In this document: piece by piece, positions 51,883 to 60,124 of the stretch
Layout of the letters: each line of letters opens with the position of its first letter
How positions within the stretch are numbered: the first letter of the stretch is position 1
Assembly: GCA_964355675.1 (NCBI GenBank)
Contig: CAYHEC010000023.1
Coordinates: 1-60,124, forward strand
Origin: CAMBDS01 sp964355675
GTDB taxonomy: Bacteria; Electryoneota; AABM5-125-24; Hatepunaeales; Hatepunaeaceae
Reading direction: 5' to 3'
Length of the DNA: 60,124 nt
The notes under the pieces: model-generated
Databases searched by the model: none
Told to the model about the DNA's origin: nothing
Seen by the model: only the letters and a program-made list of their open reading frames with translations
Made by a program: the position numbers and the translations under genes

Positions 51883-54700
51883 ATGACCATTGTTTGGAAA
51901 CCATTTATCGTGGCTTTGACACTGGTGTTTCCGCTTGTTTCCTGCCAAAGCCAGGGACCTTTGTCCGCAACGCCTCCCCGTCCGGTGACCGTGCAGATCA
52001 CTGTATCCTCCCGCGCAACTTTTGCGCAACAGGGTGATTTCCGCGTCGCCGCGTTCGACGCGCCGAATACGACGTTCAAGGTTGGAGCGGGAGCGACGGT
52101 CGAGACGACGTTCAAAGCGATCTTCAGCGACGCGGAAGGGGTGGGGATAAGCAAGTTGCCGGTCAGGGTAGGCTTGCGCACCGACGGCGAGCCGGAGATG
52201 ATCTTCGGGAGCGTTTCAGCTCCGGCAACGACAAACGAGACGGGCGAGATTACCATCCGCTTCAACTCAGGCGGAAAGTTTGGTAGGGTGAATGTGTTCG
52301 TTGAAACAGAATTACCGGGAATGAGCGAACCGGTCGATTCGAGCCTCTATCTCAACATTGAGCGATTGACGAACGACATCGGCAGTTTGACTGTGTTAGC
52401 TTTCTCGAATTTCTATCACCCAATTCCTGATACTATAGTAGTATCAATCATAAGAGCACAAGTCAAAGACGCTAACAATGTTGGGATGCCCAATATTGTC
52501 GTCAATATTGTCACTGACATGGGGTCAATCTCCCATGTCACACAGACAGACTCGACCGGGGTTGCTACAGCTGAATGGCGTAACGATTATGAGGAAGGGA
52601 CAGCACATATAAGCGTGTCGATACCGGGGACACCATTCGAAGCGACGACGCAGATAGTCGTTATGATTGACGATTTTGACGGCGGCCGTTTGGAGATCTC
52701 CACAGACCGGAGCGAGATTTTTGCAGACGGTGGGCTTACAACTGCTCGTATCAGAGCTTTGCTGAAGGACGGAGATAATCAAGCTCTTGCGGGAAAATGG
52801 CTGATATTTACCTCAACTCATGGTGCGATCAGTTCGCCGATTGAGACAAATGCTTATGGTTATGTCGATACGATTTTCACAGACGTTGGGATACCTTCTT
52901 ATGATCCGAATGGGAATGTTGTTCCGGCGAAGATTTATGTTAAGTACCCGCCGCTGAACCTGATCGACTCGTGCGAGGTGACGATCAGCCCGCGCAATCC
53001 GGTTAACCAGATATCACTTACGACCTCAAAAAATCAAATGGTGGCCGTAAGCGGAGATACCGCTACGATTCGAGCTACTGCCATGCTTGCCGACGGTGCG
53101 TTTGCAACGCCGGGGACTCTGGTTCAGTTCGAGGTTACAGGCGCGGGGGGGTACTTTCTATCCGCAGGCGGTTCCTGTTGCCGCGTTCGGCGTCGCTGAG
53201 ACTCGCTACATCGTCTGGAAATATGTTGGCACCGCAGTGTTGCGAGCGTTTGTGAGAAACGATAACGATGAAGCTGTTTACAGCAACGAGGTTGAGATAA
53301 CTATTCTTCCTGGCCCAGCTAAAAGGGTTCGTGTTACAGCTACTCCAAGCGAGTTGCTGATAAACGACCCGAACGTGTTCTCGGTTATAATGGTTAATGT
53401 GACCGATACCGCTGGCAATGCAGTTGAGCAAGGCACACTCGTCCGATTTGAAACGACGCTCGGATCTATCATCCCCACTATCTTAACCGGAGCGAATGGC
53501 ATCGCATTAGCGAGACTTTACCCCAACGGGCAGGTCGGGGTAGCTGAAATTAGAGCGTCTGTGACGCTTCCCGGGGGAGAAACGATCGTGGGACTCGCCA
53601 CTGTCACCTTCATAGGCGGGATGGCAAACTCAATCCGCATCAGCGCCAATCCGGAGACGATCTCGGCGGCGGAGACCGGAGGCGTGACCAACTCCGAGAT
53701 TCGCGCAATGATTTTCGATGGCAATGGCGTCCCGATCACTTATATCGCAATGGTAGTGTTCGAACTGCCAGACGAATCGGAAGTGCCGGACGGATGCTCA
53801 TGGCCCAACCGCCAGCAGATCGACTCGGCAAGAACGGGCAACAGCATGGCGGTGATAAGCCTCAACGCGGGACTGCGGAACGGGCCGGTGTTCGTCAGGG
53901 CTTATACGTGGAGGGACCTGGCGCGAACCGACACCGTGAGGGCGCAGGGGTATTTTGTGACGGTGGAGGGGGGCGCTGACCGCGAGCCTCCCCATCTAGA
54001 GATCGGCTTCAATCCCGATGGCGACGACGCCGGAGGCGGGACGTGGCAGATTCCGGTCTGGGCAAGAGTGACCGACGCAGGGGGTAACCCGTGGCGGGAC
54101 AACATCCCGGTCGGCTTCACGGTGATCCCCGACGACGCGGCGAGCATCGACCCCGGTCATACCGGTAACGACATCGGGCTGGGATCGGCCAACGGAGTGG
54201 CGTGGAGCTGGCTCTATTATCACAGCGTCAATTCGATGGACAGCGTCACCATCCGGGCAGAGGTGGAGGTCGAAGACGGGCAGGTGACAGAGGATATGAG
54301 GATCCGGCTACCACTTCAGGACGCCACGCTGGAGCTGAATGTCGATCCGCAGAATTGGCAGTTTGACAGGGAGAGGCCGGATGATACGTGCTCAATTCGC
54401 ATTTGGACAATAGTGCAGGATGGACATCAGATCAACATTAACGGAGTGCCGATTCATTTTAGAACTGATCGGGGAAGATTCTACACACGTGAAAGTGTCG
54501 AAGATCCTTATATCGACTGCGGTCGTGAGGCAATTGTGGCGAATCCTCAAGGCTCGGCAACGGTCTATCTCCGCGGAAGGATCGGTGATTTTTTCTGGGA
54601 AGACGAATTTGGCAGAGAGGTGACCGTCCACATCGAAGCGTGGATTGAGGGATCAGATGTTCAAGCCGATCCGGGATTTATTTTCTTCACAAGGCATTAG
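51883..54700 (+). pseudogene. giant Ig-repeat lipoprotein, paralog 2, frameshifted at a G7 tract
   Basis: The first frame starts MTIVWKPFIVALTLVFPLVSC, a lipoprotein signal. It stays in family until TGAGG at about 53145, then ends at 53199. The +1 frame continues the same Ig unit (TFYPQAVPVAAFGVAETRYI) to 54700 and ends with the shared C-terminal module (NVDPQNWQFDRERPDDTCSI, ending FTRH). Paralog 1 reads GGCGCTGGCGGTACG at this point. Here a run of seven G (53145-53151) gives one extra base; six would restore a 938-codon gene. It may be an on/off switch or a sequencing error. It is closely related to paralog 1 around 22600-23480. Confidence 0.82.
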
Positions 54701-55049
54701 GAGAAGTGGGAAAGTGGGAAAGTGGGAAAGTGGGAAAGTGGGAAAGTGGGGGTAGCCCGGCCAGCTTTGCTGGGCGGGGGGGGTAGTAAGACAGCAGATT
54801 AAGCGGATTAAGCAGATGTGGGCTTTGGGCTTAGGGTTTGGGCTTTGGGAGGAAGTGGTTTAACACAGAGATCACAGAGAAGATCCGGGAGGAAAACAGA
54901 CGACCGCGCTTGCGGAAAGTGGGCAAGTGCTGCCGACTGCGGGGAGTCGCCAGAAGGGTCTTGGCGGCTACAATCGACGTTTGGCGCTATGTCAATTCAA
55001 AACTGGAACTATTTAACAATAAACAACAACCAATCGCATGGAGAATGAA
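54701..55049. repeat. intergenic octamer array (AAGTGGGA x6) and hairpin
   Basis: Six copies of AAGTGGGA (54704-54751) begin 3 bases after the paralog 2 stop. They are followed by CCCGGCCAGC-TTT-GCTGGGCGGG (54756-54778), a hairpin with one mismatch. The same pair of elements follows paralog 3. The rest of the gap has G/T-rich runs (GGGCTTTGGGCTTAGGG) and no gene. Confidence 0.8.
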
Positions 55050-57788
55050 ATGAAGAAAATGACAGCGCTGATGCTGTTGAGTCTGATCGTCATGATCGGC
55101 TGTGAGTCGGACAATCCGGCATCCAATGAACCTATTCCTGAGACAGGATACTGGCTCTATTTTGTTCAGTCGCACTATTCCTTATCCGGGATCGTCGGCG
55201 ATACAGTCAGCGTCGATTTGACGTTGCATGTGTTCAAAGGCGATAGAAACAAAAATAACGCGGATCGCGTTCCGGCTTCGAATGTTACGGCTTTTATCGG
55301 ATTTAATACAGGAATGGGAGGATCGGTTGCGTGGAGCGACACGGTAACAACGAACGCTGAAGGAATAGCAGAAGTGACATTATCATTTGTAGTGAAGAAA
55401 GGGTCAGAGGAAATCGATATTGTGGCTGAGGTCGTAAAATACCGTACCAGCGGCTACCTCGTGCTAAATGGTTATTCTCGGCCGACGCGAATGATAATCA
55501 CTGCGCCGACTCATAAGCTGATCGCCGCTCAAGGCATGGTAGCAAGAATGACCATCAACGGACTTGTGGTCGATTCATCGGGAGTCGGCGTTCCAGATAT
55601 GGTTCTAAGCGGCAGATTGGAGCGCGCCGGCGGACCACCTTCTTATGGCGGGATTGCCTTCTCCTATTCGACCAACAGCGCTGGAAATTTTGTGATTTAC
55701 TACAACTCGACCGGTGGGTTTGGCGTCGAGAATATAGTTATGACAGGAGAAATTCCCGACGTTCCTGGAACGAGGCTTACGGAGAGCTTTCGCATCGAGG
55801 TAGTCGCTCTCGAAGCTCAAGTAGGCAGGTTAAGCCTTTATGGACTGCCGGAGCAAGTTATTTTGCCGGACGGAGGCGAAGCGGTGCTGGTGCTGAACGC
55901 GCTGGCGCTGGACCGGAATGACATTCCGCTGTCGGGAGTGACAGTCAATTTCGAGAGTACGGTCGGAGTGATCCAGAGCGATGCGGTGACGGACTCGGTA
56001 GGCTTTGCTCATGTAGTCTGGCACACGGGGCTTGAAGCCGACACAGCGACAATTTCGGCACATATTCCGGGAACCGACTTCGAAGCCGCCGGTTCGGTTG
56101 CTATCAAGACCCAGCCGGATGTAACCGATCCGGTGGCGAGGATATCGCTGTTCTCGAATCAACAGACAGTGATAGCTGGAAGTGAGTTTGGGATAGTCCT
56201 GCAGGCGTTTGTCCAAACCGAGTCGCACCGTTTTGCCGAATCCGGTACGATCGTGGGTTTTGAAATTCTGGATGGCGGAGGCCGTCTGGCTGTTGACTGG
56301 TCGGTCGTAGGCGAGTCTGGCGAAGCGACGGTTGTCTTCATTGCTGGTGAAGAGTTGGGCGTGACTCGCATCCGGGCGTTCGTCGAAGTCGGGGGGGGTG
56401 ATCGGGTAGAAAGCAACGACCTCTCGATCAGGGCGATTGCGGGTGAGGCGGAGAATATGGAATTCAGGGTCGAATCTGATTTGATTTCCCTGCATGAATC
56501 GACAGAAATATTGGTTTGGACAACAGATTCCTATGACAACCCGGTATCAGGAGAAATAATTACTCTTGCTTCAACTCTGGGATTTATAACTCCTGGTGTA
56601 GTAACGGGTGAAACGGGCCGGGGGACCGCGATTTTTAGGGCTGGAGCGTCGTCGGGTTTGGCGGAAATTACAATGACCTGGCAAGGACGAGAGTACAACA
56701 CATCTGTGTGGATTCGAGCGGGTGCGCCAGAGACCATCGAAGTTAGGGCGATGCCGTTCGAACACCGCGATGAAGATGATGCAGTTGTCTCACATGTAAC
56801 TGCTACCGTGAAGGATGCGAGTGGGACAGGCATCGGTGCGAGCATGGTTGTCTTCGAACTGCTCAATCAGCCAGCCGCTCCCGAAGGCGCTCACTTTGCC
56901 AATGGCGAACCGGTAGATTCAGCCAGAACGGCAAACGGTATTGCGATCATCGATGTTTTCCAAGGGGCAAATGGAGGTGTGGTGCTACTGAAAGCTTATA
57001 CCTGGCGCGACCCGGAAACACGCCGCGATACAATTTCAGCAGTAGTGAGCATTGTTTCGTTGCCGGGGCCGCCTGTTTCGATGGAGCTTGACTACGATCA
57101 GCGCGGTAGCGACGGCGGTGGCGGGCTGTGGATATTGAACGTTTCGGCACGGGTTTTCGATTCGCAACTCAATCCGGTTCGAGACGGCGTGCCGGTGACG
57201 TTCACGGTAGTACCAGCCGACGTCGCATCCATCACCAATGGGGAGACCGTTGGCGGTGTTGCTCAAGTTTTTCTTTCCTATCATAGCATCCGAACTTTTG
57301 ATCCCGTCACAGTCAACGCTGTGATCCAAGTTGAGCAGGGGCAGATTTCTGCGTCGAGGGAGACTTCATTACCGCTCCAGCGCGGATTTCTGACTCTAAA
57401 CGCCGATCCGGCGAACTGGATGTTCGACCGTGGCAGGCCGGACGACACATGTCTGGTGAGGGTCTGGGCGATTTTGCGCGATGGGCACGACCAAACGATC
57501 AACAACGCGCCGATCATCTTCACCACTGATAGAGCGCGGTTCTTCTGGCGTAATCAGGTTGGCGGTCGTTATGTCCAGTTCTTTCCGGAAGCGGCGCGGA
57601 AATATACCGGCGTCCAGAATGCAAACCATAACGAGCCACCTGGAGTCGCGACGGTATATCTGCGCGGCAAGATGGCCGATTTCTACCTTGATGATTTTAC
57701 CCTTGAAACAGGCGCTCATATCGAGGCTCGCGTCGAAGGATTGGACGTTGTCGCTGATCCGGTGACGGTCAGGATAACGAGACATTAA
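55050..57788 (+). CDS. giant Ig-repeat lipoprotein, paralog 3
   Basis: I choose the ATG at 55050 (GGAG six bases upstream); an ATG at 55038 adds four residues. The signal peptide MKKMTALMLLSLIVMIGC has a lipobox. About nine Ig-like units follow, with phrases such as GVTVNFESTVGVIQSDAVTD and SGEIITLASTLGFITPG. The C-terminal module is nearly that of paralog 1 (DPANWMFDRGRPDDTCLVR, FWRNQVGGRY, FFPEAARKYTG, YLRGKMADFYLDDFTL, ending ITRH). It is intact and directly follows the frameshifted paralog 2. Surface anchoring and adhesion are inferred from the fold. Confidence 0.85.
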   Translation: MKKMTALMLLSLIVMIGCESDNPASNEPIPETGYWLYFVQSHYSLSGIVGDTVSVDLTLHVFKGDRNKNNADRVPASNVTAFIGFNTGMGGSVAWSDTVTTNAEGIAEVTLSFVVKKGSEEIDIVAEVVKYRTSGYLVLNGYSRPTRMIITAPTHKLIAAQGMVARMTINGLVVDSSGVGVPDMVLSGRLERAGGPPSYGGIAFSYSTNSAGNFVIYYNSTGGFGVENIVMTGEIPDVPGTRLTESFRIEVVALEAQVGRLSLYGLPEQVILPDGGEAVLVLNALALDRNDIPLSGVTVNFESTVGVIQSDAVTDSVGFAHVVWHTGLEADTATISAHIPGTDFEAAGSVAIKTQPDVTDPVARISLFSNQQTVIAGSEFGIVLQAFVQTESHRFAESGTIVGFEILDGGGRLAVDWSVVGESGEATVVFIAGEELGVTRIRAFVEVGGGDRVESNDLSIRAIAGEAENMEFRVESDLISLHESTEILVWTTDSYDNPVSGEIITLASTLGFITPGVVTGETGRGTAIFRAGASSGLAEITMTWQGREYNTSVWIRAGAPETIEVRAMPFEHRDEDDAVVSHVTATVKDASGTGIGASMVVFELLNQPAAPEGAHFANGEPVDSARTANGIAIIDVFQGANGGVVLLKAYTWRDPETRRDTISAVVSIVSLPGPPVSMELDYDQRGSDGGGGLWILNVSARVFDSQLNPVRDGVPVTFTVVPADVASITNGETVGGVAQVFLSYHSIRTFDPVTVNAVIQVEQGQISASRETSLPLQRGFLTLNADPANWMFDRGRPDDTCLVRVWAILRDGHDQTINNAPIIFTTDRARFFWRNQVGGRYVQFFPEAARKYTGVQNANHNEPPGVATVYLRGKMADFYLDDFTLETGAHIEARVEGLDVVADPVTVRITRH

Positions 57789-57881
57789 AGAAGTGGGCAA
57801 GTGGGAAAGTGGGAAAGTGCGAAAGTGAGAAAGTGCGAAAGTGAGAAGTTGCGTGTAGCCCGTCCAGCTTTGCTGGGCGGG
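57789..57881. repeat. octamer array and hairpin after paralog 3
   Basis: AAGTGGGA, AAGTGCGA and AAGTGAGA variants form about seven imperfect copies (57791-57847). CCCGTCCAGC-TTT-GCTGGGCGGG follows at 57859-57881. The same order occurs after paralog 2, so the duplication included the 3' flank. Confidence 0.78.
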
Positions 57882-57894
57882 GAGAGGGACACGC

Positions 57895-58002
57895 CGCTGG
57901 CAGACGAGGGCGTCTGCCAGCGAAACCGACGACTTGGCTGTCACACGGGACGTGTGACAGCACTGCAAGCTGTCAACCCCGGAGGGTTGACAGCTTGCAG
58001 TG
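57895..58002. repeat. three tandem hairpins
   Basis: CGCTGGCAGACG-AGGG-CGTCTGCCAGCG (57895-57922), GCTGTCACACG-GGA-CGTGTGACAGC (57937-57961) and a perfect 19-bp stem CACTGCAAGCTGTCAACCC-CGGA (57961-58002) follow each other. The second and third match families near 5640 and 5503. They lie between paralog 3 and the last gene. Confidence 0.85.
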
Positions 58003-58088
58003 CAACCATTTGCCAAGGGTTGACAGCTTGCGCACAAGCAATTGGCCATGGATGGCAGTTCGACATACAAAGAAACACGACGATTAGA

Positions 58089-60124
58089 ATGAGATCGAAT
58101 ATGAAGGCGTTAAGAATGAATGGCTTCTTTAATATCTATCCTCGAGACCTTCTGACCACACTCGGTCTATTGCTGGCGGTGGGGAGTTGTGCGAAGGTCA
58201 GCGCTCAACCGATCACCTGCTACAGCTATTTCACCGACCGCGAGACAACCGTGCTGGGCGAAATTCTGCCCTTCGACTGGGTGGCGGGAGATATCGTCAG
58301 CGGAACGATCCGAAGCAACGATTCGCTCTCGTTTGAGGGAAGAGATTATTCCGTCAACCGTGTAATATCGTCACGGGGAATAAATCGCGGGAATTGTAAC
58401 TTCGCGCATGAGCCTGCTGAAAATGAAGACCAGATCGCCTTGCCGATGTGGTACGGTCATCTATGGGAGTTGGGATGGCGTTATTATTACGATTCTTACA
58501 ATAGGTATAAGTACATAGTTCGCGGACGCGCGAACGGTCAGGTACAGGTATATCTTTATTTTCGAGGGGAAGAAATTCACTATGAGTCGTTCCGAATAAC
58601 CGATGATCCTACCGTGATGCTATTCCAAGGCGACGTCGATGTCGAAGGCGTCTTCGATGGATCTCTGACAATCTCATCCTACCGGGACATCGGTTTGATA
58701 GGTGATGTTCGGTATGCTGAAGCAGACTCGTTGAACGGTGAGTTCAATTGGCGAACTGCCCGTAGCTATCTTGGCTTAGTCGCTCACGGGAATATCATCA
58801 TCCGCAATACCATCACCAACGGAAGGGAGAATGGCTTTGGAGAAGAACCCGACAGCCGCAACCGGCACTCGATAGTGATCAATGGTTCGCTAATGGCTTT
58901 GGGAGGGTCATTCACCTTCGAAAACCAGAATGACGATAGTGACGAATACCATGGACCTTCTCCGGACGAGCGAGGGACGATCTATTTCAAAGGCAGTCTT
59001 GCCCAGCGCCAGCGCGGCTATCTGCATCGCGACAATAACGACGGGACGGGCTACAGGATCGAAGCCCGCGCCGACCCAAGGCTGGAATATTGGGGTCCTC
59101 CCGGATTCAACCGGCGAGATTACCCGGAACAACTTGAGGGCAACTATGACCGGCTGGTGCTTGAAGGGAGGGAATACACGATCGGCGGTGCATATGTCCG
59201 GACTTTGATTGTCGAGGCGGGAGCCACCATCGTGTTGGATCACGAATATCAGACGCTAACAGTATATGATTCGCTCCTTATTAACGGCGAAGAGCGCTAC
59301 CCTGTACGCATAAGAACGAGAGCAGGGGCGGGAGTATTCAGGGTGGCTGGCTTCGCTTCGATTAATCATGCAATCATCGAACCAGATGTTGTGGTTGATT
59401 TTGAAAGTAGCGATATGACCATCAGGAACAGCCACTTCGATGTGGCTCCGGCACTGTCAGGAACGATTCGTATCGACAGTTGCAGTTTTGAGTCTCGTGC
59501 AGATCTACAATTGGCAGGGTTGGTCGATGTCAGCCGTTCGACCTTTAAGGATTGCGGATTGGTAATCTCAGGAAGAAACTCCCGACTAAGGCTCGATCAT
59601 GTGACCATTGCCGGAGGAAATGGGTACGGAGTCGATGTCAAAACGGGAGCGAGCGCTGAGGTGGTCAACTCTGTTGTCGCCTTCAAGCGCAATGGCGTCC
59701 GGGTTGACGACCGGTCTGAGGTGTCGATACGTTACTGCGACGTCTATGGATCGCTGTTCGACAATTTCATTGACTGCCAGCCGGGTGTGGGGACGATCTC
59801 GGATGACCCGCGGTTTGTGGATTTGCGAAGCGGAGAATTGGGGCTGACGACAGGCTCGCCGTGCATCGACGCGGGGGACCCGGCTTCGCCGCGAGACCTG
59901 GACGGGACGAGGGCGGATATTGGGGCGTTTTGGTTGGATCGAGGGCTTGATGCTGATGGTGATGCTGATGCTAATGCCAAAATGAAGGGGGGTGTGCTCT
60001 CGGCGAGTCCGAATCCGTTTAATTCGACGACGGTGATAAGGTTCAAGGACGGATATGGAGATCCGTCTTCCTTGAGGATTTACGATTTGGCGGGGAGGGA
60101 AGTTCATTCTTCCGCCACCCCCCT
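58089..60124 (+). CDS. secreted sorting-domain protein with PilX-like shared domain, incomplete at window end
   Basis: The ORF is open from the ATG at 58089 (58101 is an alternative) to the window edge without a stop. A signal peptide is present (LLTTLGLLLAVGSCAKVSAQ). The first about 320 residues are the domain shared with the pilus-locus protein at 13525: HSIVINGSLMALGGSFTFEN, GPSPDERGTIYFKGSLAQRQ and RGYLHRDNNDGTGYRIEAR. A right-handed beta-helix-like region follows (ADLQLAGLVDVSRSTFKDCG, ASAEVVNSVVAFKRNGVRVD, GSPCIDAGDPASP). At the end comes the start of a type IX sorting domain, SPNPFNSTTVIRF and LRIYDLAGREVHSS. The protein is thus a secreted surface or extracellular protein. About 25 residues are missing. 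Confidence 0.85.
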   Translation, partial: MRSNMKALRMNGFFNIYPRDLLTTLGLLLAVGSCAKVSAQPITCYSYFTDRETTVLGEILPFDWVAGDIVSGTIRSNDSLSFEGRDYSVNRVISSRGINRGNCNFAHEPAENEDQIALPMWYGHLWELGWRYYYDSYNRYKYIVRGRANGQVQVYLYFRGEEIHYESFRITDDPTVMLFQGDVDVEGVFDGSLTISSYRDIGLIGDVRYAEADSLNGEFNWRTARSYLGLVAHGNIIIRNTITNGRENGFGEEPDSRNRHSIVINGSLMALGGSFTFENQNDDSDEYHGPSPDERGTIYFKGSLAQRQRGYLHRDNNDGTGYRIEARADPRLEYWGPPGFNRRDYPEQLEGNYDRLVLEGREYTIGGAYVRTLIVEAGATIVLDHEYQTLTVYDSLLINGEERYPVRIRTRAGAGVFRVAGFASINHAIIEPDVVVDFESSDMTIRNSHFDVAPALSGTIRIDSCSFESRADLQLAGLVDVSRSTFKDCGLVISGRNSRLRLDHVTIAGGNGYGVDVKTGASAEVVNSVVAFKRNGVRVDDRSEVSIRYCDVYGSLFDNFIDCQPGVGTISDDPRFVDLRSGELGLTTGSPCIDAGDPASPRDLDGTRADIGAFWLDRGLDADGDADANAKMKGGVLSASPNPFNSTTVIRFKDGYGDPSSLRIYDLAGREVHSSATP

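Overview
The window reads as a piece of a Gram-negative, outer-membrane-bearing bacterium from an uncultured lineage, most likely in the FCB (Fibrobacterota-Chlorobiota-Bacteroidota) sphere. Two secreted proteins carry type IX-secretion-like C-terminal sorting domains (YPNPFN and SPNPFN motifs, ends at 32360 and 60124). There are also a secretin, a Wza-like export protein, several lipoproteins and a 19-haem cytochrome. A run of 100 N at 51567-51666 shows that this is a scaffold, probably from a metagenome. No rRNA, tRNA or CRISPR array was seen.

Layout. 0-10 kb: a YfhO-type membrane protein (minus strand), a coiled-coil protein, a DegP/HtrA protease with a clear terminator, NadB, a solitary HicB-like antitoxin, a small lipoprotein and a GT39-like glycosyltransferase with TPRs. 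10.6-29.1 kb: a long type IV pilus locus. Its order is major pilin, pilT, two minor pilins, a PilX-like protein, pilM-N-O-P-Q, a four-SLBB export protein, a giant Ig-repeat lipoprotein, pilB, pilC, pilD. A large sorting-domain secreted protein follows. 32.6-41 kb: a small membrane protein, then obg, dprA, an unlisted 55-residue membrane ORF and ctpA in an overlapping chain, then a lone ExbB-like channel and a thiol-redox trio (DsbD, thioredoxin, TlpA-like).

41-46.5 kb is an accessory island on the boundary between redox and cytochrome genes. It holds a DUF433/DUF5615-type pair, an antitoxin with a frameshifted RelE-like toxin, a three-gene cluster with a HEPN-like Rx4H motif, decayed dinD fragments and a ParE-type pair. 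All are separated by dense palindromic repeats. 46.6-51.4 kb: a multihaem c/b cytochrome, a VOC protein and an RlmD-type methyltransferase. 51.4-60.1 kb: a 25-bp tandem repeat with the gap, two further paralogs of the giant lipoprotein (one frameshifted at a G7 tract), and an incomplete sorting-domain protein. That last protein shares a domain with the PilX-like protein of the pilus locus.

The genes fit a surface-active cell that builds retractile pili (PilB extends, PilT retracts, MNOPQ spans the envelope). It decorates its surface with Ig-repeat lipoproteins and secreted proteins, and keeps envelope quality control (DegP, CtpA, DsbD). The most striking non-genic content is mobile and palindromic DNA. 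Two 142-bp MITEs each have a perfect 5-bp target duplication and both sit inside other palindromes. There are octanucleotide repeats both between and inside genes, and a palindrome family whose first bases supply stop codons.
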